Source: DYRB01 sp963802205 (GTDB taxonomy: Bacteria > Pseudomonadota > Gammaproteobacteria > Chromatiales > Chromatiaceae). Taken from it: DNA of 64,000 nucleotides. The notes below the pieces were generated by a model. The model was not told the origin of the DNA. It saw only the letters and a list, made by a program, of their open reading frames with translations, and did no database searches. Both the position numbers and the translations under genes were made by a program. The DNA is taken from assembly GCA_963802205.1 (NCBI GenBank), contig CAWDHW010000004.1, positions 1-64,000 on the forward strand, given 5' to 3'. Position 1 is the first letter of the stretch, and every line of letters begins with the position of its first letter. Below, piece after piece: positions 60,925 through 64,000 of the stretch.

Positions 60925-61272
60925 ATGCGCATCTTGATCCTGGGCCTCGTACTCCTGTTCGGCTGGTTGCAGTACCGCCTCTGGGCGGGTGAGGGCAGCC
61001 TGGCAGAGTTGCACGCCATCAAGGCCGACATTGCCCACCATCGGCAGGACTTGGCGGAACTGCGTGCCCGCAACCAGGTCCTGGCCGCCGAGGTCCTCGA
61101 CCTCAAGACTGGTCAGGCGGCCCTGGAAGAGCGCGCCCGCGCCGATCTCGGGATGATTCGCCAGGGAGAGGTCTTCATTCAGGTCATCGACGAGCCCGCC
61201 GGACCGGCCCCCGAGCCCCTCCCCGATGTCTTGGGCCCCGCGCCTGCCCCCAAGAAGGGGACCAGGAATTGA
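60925..61272 (+). CDS. ftsB: Cell division protein FtsB
   Basis: A 115-residue bitopic divisome protein. A short N-terminus and one transmembrane helix (MRILILGLVLLFGWLQYRLW) are followed by a periplasmic coiled coil (ADIAHHRQDLAELRARNQVLA) and the conserved EERARADLGMIRQGEVF that contacts FtsL/FtsQ. The Pro-rich tail is slightly longer than E. coli FtsB (103). Between eno and ispD, its conserved position. Confidence 0.92.
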   Translation: MRILILGLVLLFGWLQYRLWAGEGSLAELHAIKADIAHHRQDLAELRARNQVLAAEVLDLKTGQAALEERARADLGMIRQGEVFIQVIDEPAGPAPEPLPDVLGPAPAPKKGTRN

Positions 61273-61294
61273 TCCCGACGTTGGCCACAGCGTC

Positions 61295-62017
61295 GTGAGT
61301 CGGCCTCAGGGTGAGGGCGCTGCCTGGTGGGGCCTAGTCCCAGCCGCTGGTATGGGCCGCCGGTTTGGGGCGCCCATCCCCAAGCAATACCTGGAGATAC
61401 AGGGGCACAAGGTCTTGGATCTGGCGCTGGCCACCCTGCTCGAACACCCCCGGGTGCGCGGCCTGGTGGTGGCCCTGGATCCGGCCGATTGCCTCTGGCC
61501 GACCACCTTTTACGCCGCCGATCCGCGGGTCCTCACCGTGGCCGGCGGGGCCGAGCGTGCCCAGTCGGTACGCAATGCCCTTGCCGGTTTAGCCGGGCGG
61601 GCCAGTGACGACGACTGGGTCCTGGTCCACGACGCCGCCCGCCCGTGCCTGCGTCGGGCGGATCTCGACCGGCTCATGGCCGCCCTGGAGGGGGACCCTG
61701 TGGGCGGCATCCTTGCGGTGCCCGTTCATGACACCATGAAGCGTGCTGACGCCGCCGGGCGCATCCGCGCCACAGTCCCGCGGGAGCGGCTCTGGCATGC
61801 CTATACACCCCAGGCGTTTCGCCTGGGGCTCCTGCGTCGCGCCCTGGACCAGGCCCTGGCCGATGGTTCTCCGGTCACCGACGACGCCAGTGCCGTGGAG
61901 CACCTGGGGCTGACCCCGTTGCTGGTGGAAGGCCACGGCGACAACATCAAGATCACCAGGCCCGAGGACCTCCCCCTGGCCCAACTCTACCTCCAGCAGC
62001 AGGGTCGCCTATGTTGA
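61295..62017 (+). CDS. ispD: 2-C-methyl-D-erythritol 4-phosphate cytidylyltransferase
   Basis: A 240-residue MEP-pathway enzyme making CDP-methylerythritol for isoprenoids, needed here also for carotenoid and quinone side chains. GTG 61295 is chosen: it gives a short lead into WGLVPAAGMGRRFGAPIPKQ, the CTP-binding motif; the frame is open back to 61226 inside ftsB. Other signatures are AQSVRNALAGL, LVHDAARPCLRR and a terminal GHGDNIKITRPEDL. The stop overlaps the ispF ATG. Confidence 0.94.
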   Translation: MSRPQGEGAAWWGLVPAAGMGRRFGAPIPKQYLEIQGHKVLDLALATLLEHPRVRGLVVALDPADCLWPTTFYAADPRVLTVAGGAERAQSVRNALAGLAGRASDDDWVLVHDAARPCLRRADLDRLMAALEGDPVGGILAVPVHDTMKRADAAGRIRATVPRERLWHAYTPQAFRLGLLRRALDQALADGSPVTDDASAVEHLGLTPLLVEGHGDNIKITRPEDLPLAQLYLQQQGRLC

Positions 62018-62481
62018 TCGGACAAGGGATCGACGCCCACCGGTTCGCCCCAGGCCGGCCCCTGGTCCTGGGCGGGGTCCGGGTCGAGCACAATGAAGGT
62101 CTCGCCGCCCACTCCGACGGCGACGTGGTCATCCACGCCCTGTGCGACGCCCTGCTCGGCGCCGCGGGGCTGGGGGACATAGGTCGCCATTTCCCCGACA
62201 CCGATGAAGCCTTTAGCGGGATCGACAGCCGCATCCTCCTGCGTCGAGTCATGGAGTCCCTGACCGGCCTGGGGCTCTTCGTGCACAACGCGGACATCAC
62301 CGTCGTCGCCCAGCGCCCGCGGCTGGCCCCCTATGTGGCGGACATGAACCGCACCCTGGCCGCGGACTTGGAGTGCCCGGCGGAGCGGGTCAACGTCAAG
62401 GCGACCACCACCGAGCGCATGGGCTTCACCGGGCGCGGCGAGGGGATCGCGGCCTTCGCCGTGGTCCTGTTGCGCGAATGA
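62011..62481 (+). CDS. ispF: 2-C-methyl-D-erythritol 2,4-cyclodiphosphate synthase
   Basis: A 156-residue trimeric Zn enzyme of the MEP pathway. IGQGIDAHRFAPGRPLVLGG supplies the Asp/His metal ligands, with AHSDGDVVIHALCDALLGA and KATTTERMGFTGRGEGIAA. ATG 62011 overlaps ispD by 7 nt, and its stop overlaps truD ATG, so ispD-ispF-truD are coupled. Confidence 0.96.
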   Translation: MLIGQGIDAHRFAPGRPLVLGGVRVEHNEGLAAHSDGDVVIHALCDALLGAAGLGDIGRHFPDTDEAFSGIDSRILLRRVMESLTGLGLFVHNADITVVAQRPRLAPYVADMNRTLAADLECPAERVNVKATTTERMGFTGRGEGIAAFAVVLLRE

Positions 62482-63554
62482 ATCGCGCACCCACCCAAGA
62501 CACCCCGGCCTGGATCGGCTGTGCCGCCCTGCCGCGGGCCCACGGCGGCCCGGCGGGACGGGCGCGGCTGCGTCAGGAATTAGAAGACTTCCAGGTCGAG
62601 GAGGACTTGGGCTTCGCCCCGGACGGGGAAGGCGAGCACCAACTCCTGTGGGTACGCAAGCGCGGGGCCAATACCGAATGGGTGGGGCGCCAGCTTGCCG
62701 CCTTCGCCGGTTTGCCCCAGCAGGCGGTGAGCTGGGCCGGGCTCAAGGACCGCCATGCCGTCACTACCCAATGGTTTTGCGTCCACACCGGTGTCAAGGG
62801 TGGCCCAGACTGGTCGGCCCTGGTTTCTGACGAGTTCGTCGTCCTGGAGGCCCACCACCACCGCCGCAAGCTTCGCCCAGGATACCTTGCCGGCAACCGC
62901 TTCCGCATTCGCCTGCGCGGCTTCGATGGGGACCGTACCACTTTGGCGCAGCGCCTGGACAAGGTCGCCGAACGGGGCGTCCCCAACTATTTCGGCGAAC
63001 AGCGCTTCGGCCGTGGCGAGGGCAATCTCCATCGCGCCCAGGCCCTCTTCGCCGGGGAGATGCGCCACGCTCCCCGCCATCAACGCGGGCTCTGGCTCTC
63101 CGCCGCCCGCTCCCAGCTCTTCAATCAGGTCCTGGCCCTGCGGGTCGAGCGCGGCGATTGGAATCGCCCCCTGGCCGGGGACTGTCTGCAACTGGCCGGC
63201 TCCAACTCCTTTTTCCTGGCAGAGGCCCCGGATGAGACCCTGATCGCCCGAGTCCAGGCCGGCGAGCTTCACCCCAGCGGGCCCCTCTGGGGTCGTGGTA
63301 CCCCGGCGTCCCGCGGCGAGGCGGCCGAGATCGAGGCCGCCGCCCTGGCGGGCTTCGACCCCTGGCGCCAGGGCCTGGCGGCGGCCGGCATGGACCAGGA
63401 GCGCCGCCCGTTGCGCCTGATCCCGGCGGACTGGTCTTGGACCTGGGTCGATGACGCAGACCTGGAGCTTGCCTTCCGCCTCCCCGCCGGTGCCTTCGCC
63501 ACGGCGGTCCTGCGGGAGTTGGTGGACTGGGACCTCGTCGGCGCAGAGGAATAG
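62478..63554 (+). CDS. truD: tRNA pseudouridine(13) synthase TruD
   Basis: A 358-residue pseudouridine synthase for U13 of tRNA-Glu. The ATG at 62478 overlaps the ispF stop (ATGA). The catalytic Asp lies in SWAGLKDRHAVTTQW, with FQVEEDLGF near the N-terminus, the NRFRIRLRG strand, and GVPNYFGEQRFGRGEGN, all TruD signatures. The tRNA-Glu substrate is encoded in this same window. After truD the usual surE is absent. Confidence 0.95.
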   Translation: MNRAPTQDTPAWIGCAALPRAHGGPAGRARLRQELEDFQVEEDLGFAPDGEGEHQLLWVRKRGANTEWVGRQLAAFAGLPQQAVSWAGLKDRHAVTTQWFCVHTGVKGGPDWSALVSDEFVVLEAHHHRRKLRPGYLAGNRFRIRLRGFDGDRTTLAQRLDKVAERGVPNYFGEQRFGRGEGNLHRAQALFAGEMRHAPRHQRGLWLSAARSQLFNQVLALRVERGDWNRPLAGDCLQLAGSNSFFLAEAPDETLIARVQAGELHPSGPLWGRGTPASRGEAAEIEAAALAGFDPWRQGLAAAGMDQERRPLRLIPADWSWTWVDDADLELAFRLPAGAFATAVLRELVDWDLVGAEE

Positions 63555-63637
63555 TGGCGCCGGGATTGGCGCCGCCTTGCCCCTAACCCCACCGGGCGTG
63601 TCTAATTCGAGGCTGTGTAGCGCAACGAGGGCCATCC

Positions 63638-64000
63638 ATGTCTCAGCACACCCTGGCCCCCCCGGGCGACCTGTCCCCAACGCTGGTGGACGACTATCAG
63701 CCCTTCCCTGGGTCCTACGACGAGATGCGCTCGGCGGCCGGGAAGGTCCGTCCCCATTGGCAGCACCTGCTGGATGCCCTGCGCACCCTGGGCCCTGCGG
63801 TCCTGGAGGAACGCCGTCGCGAGGCGCGCCGCCTGATTCGCGACAACGGTGTCACCTATAACCTTCACGGCGACCCCCAGGGGATGTCCCGCCCCTGGGA
63901 CCTCGACCTGTTACCGGTCTTGATCCGCAGCGACGAGTGGGCCGCCCTGGAGCGCGGCCTGATGCAGCGGGCGGAGTTGCTCAATCTGGTGCTGCTGGAC
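63638..64000 (+). CDS. Circularly permuted ATP-grasp protein (5' part)
   Basis: Starts at ATG 63638 and runs off the right edge (121 codons present). YQPFPGSYDEMRSAAGKVRPHW, a LIRDNGVTYNLHGDPQG core and RPWDLDLLPVLI with SDEWAALERGLMQRAELLN match the N-terminus of circularly permuted ATP-grasp type 2 (DUF404/407-type) proteins, which are often linked to an alpha-E domain partner and a transglutaminase-like protease in modification of an unknown peptide. Because it is truncated by the window, the catalytic ATP-grasp residues cannot be checked. Confidence 0.8.
   Translation, partial: MSQHTLAPPGDLSPTLVDDYQPFPGSYDEMRSAAGKVRPHWQHLLDALRTLGPAVLEERRREARRLIRDNGVTYNLHGDPQGMSRPWDLDLLPVLIRSDEWAALERGLMQRAELLNLVLLD

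Noticed and set aside
1..64000. CRISPR arrays or rRNA genes
   Set aside because: No regularly spaced identical repeats and no rRNA sequence were seen.

Overview
The window looks like a GC-rich (about 65-68%) chromosome segment of a purple sulfur bacterium (Chromatiaceae, Gammaproteobacteria). Evidence: a Gly/Tyr-rich secreted protein of the sulfur-globule type next to an FNR regulator with a perfect FNR site; a gammaproteobacterial pyrG-kdsA-eno-ftsB-ispD-ispF-truD run; an epmB / efp-epmA locus; and a trxB-ald-ftsK-lolA-rarA block. The taxon is an inference from gene content; no marker gene was compared.

Left end (1-13.4 kb): a surface-polysaccharide locus. The first ~7 kb is clearly lower in GC and encodes glycosyltransferases, two FkbM-type methyltransferases and an asparagine-synthase-like gene. 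Nearly every one of these genes carries single-base insertions or deletions, many in homopolymers, or stops. The first asnB-like gene is cut off by an IS3-family fragment. A second asnB-like gene (8.1-10.1 kb, GC-rich) has two frame breaks and a palindromic insertion. It is followed by an intact, translationally coupled trio: EpsG-like membrane protein, GT4 glycosyltransferase and nucleotidyltransferase-family protein.

13.5-23.5 kb: a decayed cytochrome b561/YceI pair joined by deletion, htpX, tRNA-Ala and tRNA-Glu with a promoter and terminators, and purL. Then comes a small island (broken methyltransferase, DUF29 protein, secreted metallophosphoesterase) lying between two copies of a palindrome-containing repeat and ending near tRNA-Val.

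23.5-35 kb: flavin-reductase-like protein, glycolate oxidase subunits glcF (one frameshift) and glcE, trxB, ald, ftsK, lolA, rarA, and then glcD. The glycolate oxidase genes are split around a housekeeping block. 35-37.4 kb is a scar region with an integrase remnant, an orphan XRE regulator, an unknown Cys-containing protein, a Sel1 protein and dispersed repeats.

37.4-50 kb: ROK sugar kinase, dynamin-like GTPase, an RND efflux pair whose permease has a long Pro/Ala/Lys tail, then uncharacterised genes on the same strand (Pro-rich secreted protein, LolA/DUF4412-like periplasmic protein, orphan ParA ATPase, single-span coiled-coil membrane protein) and a 5'-nucleotidase. 50-64 kb: a FimX-like degenerate GGDEF/EAL protein, the EF-P lysylation genes, fnr, the sulfur-globule-type gene, pyrG through truD, and the start of a circularly permuted ATP-grasp gene running off the right edge.
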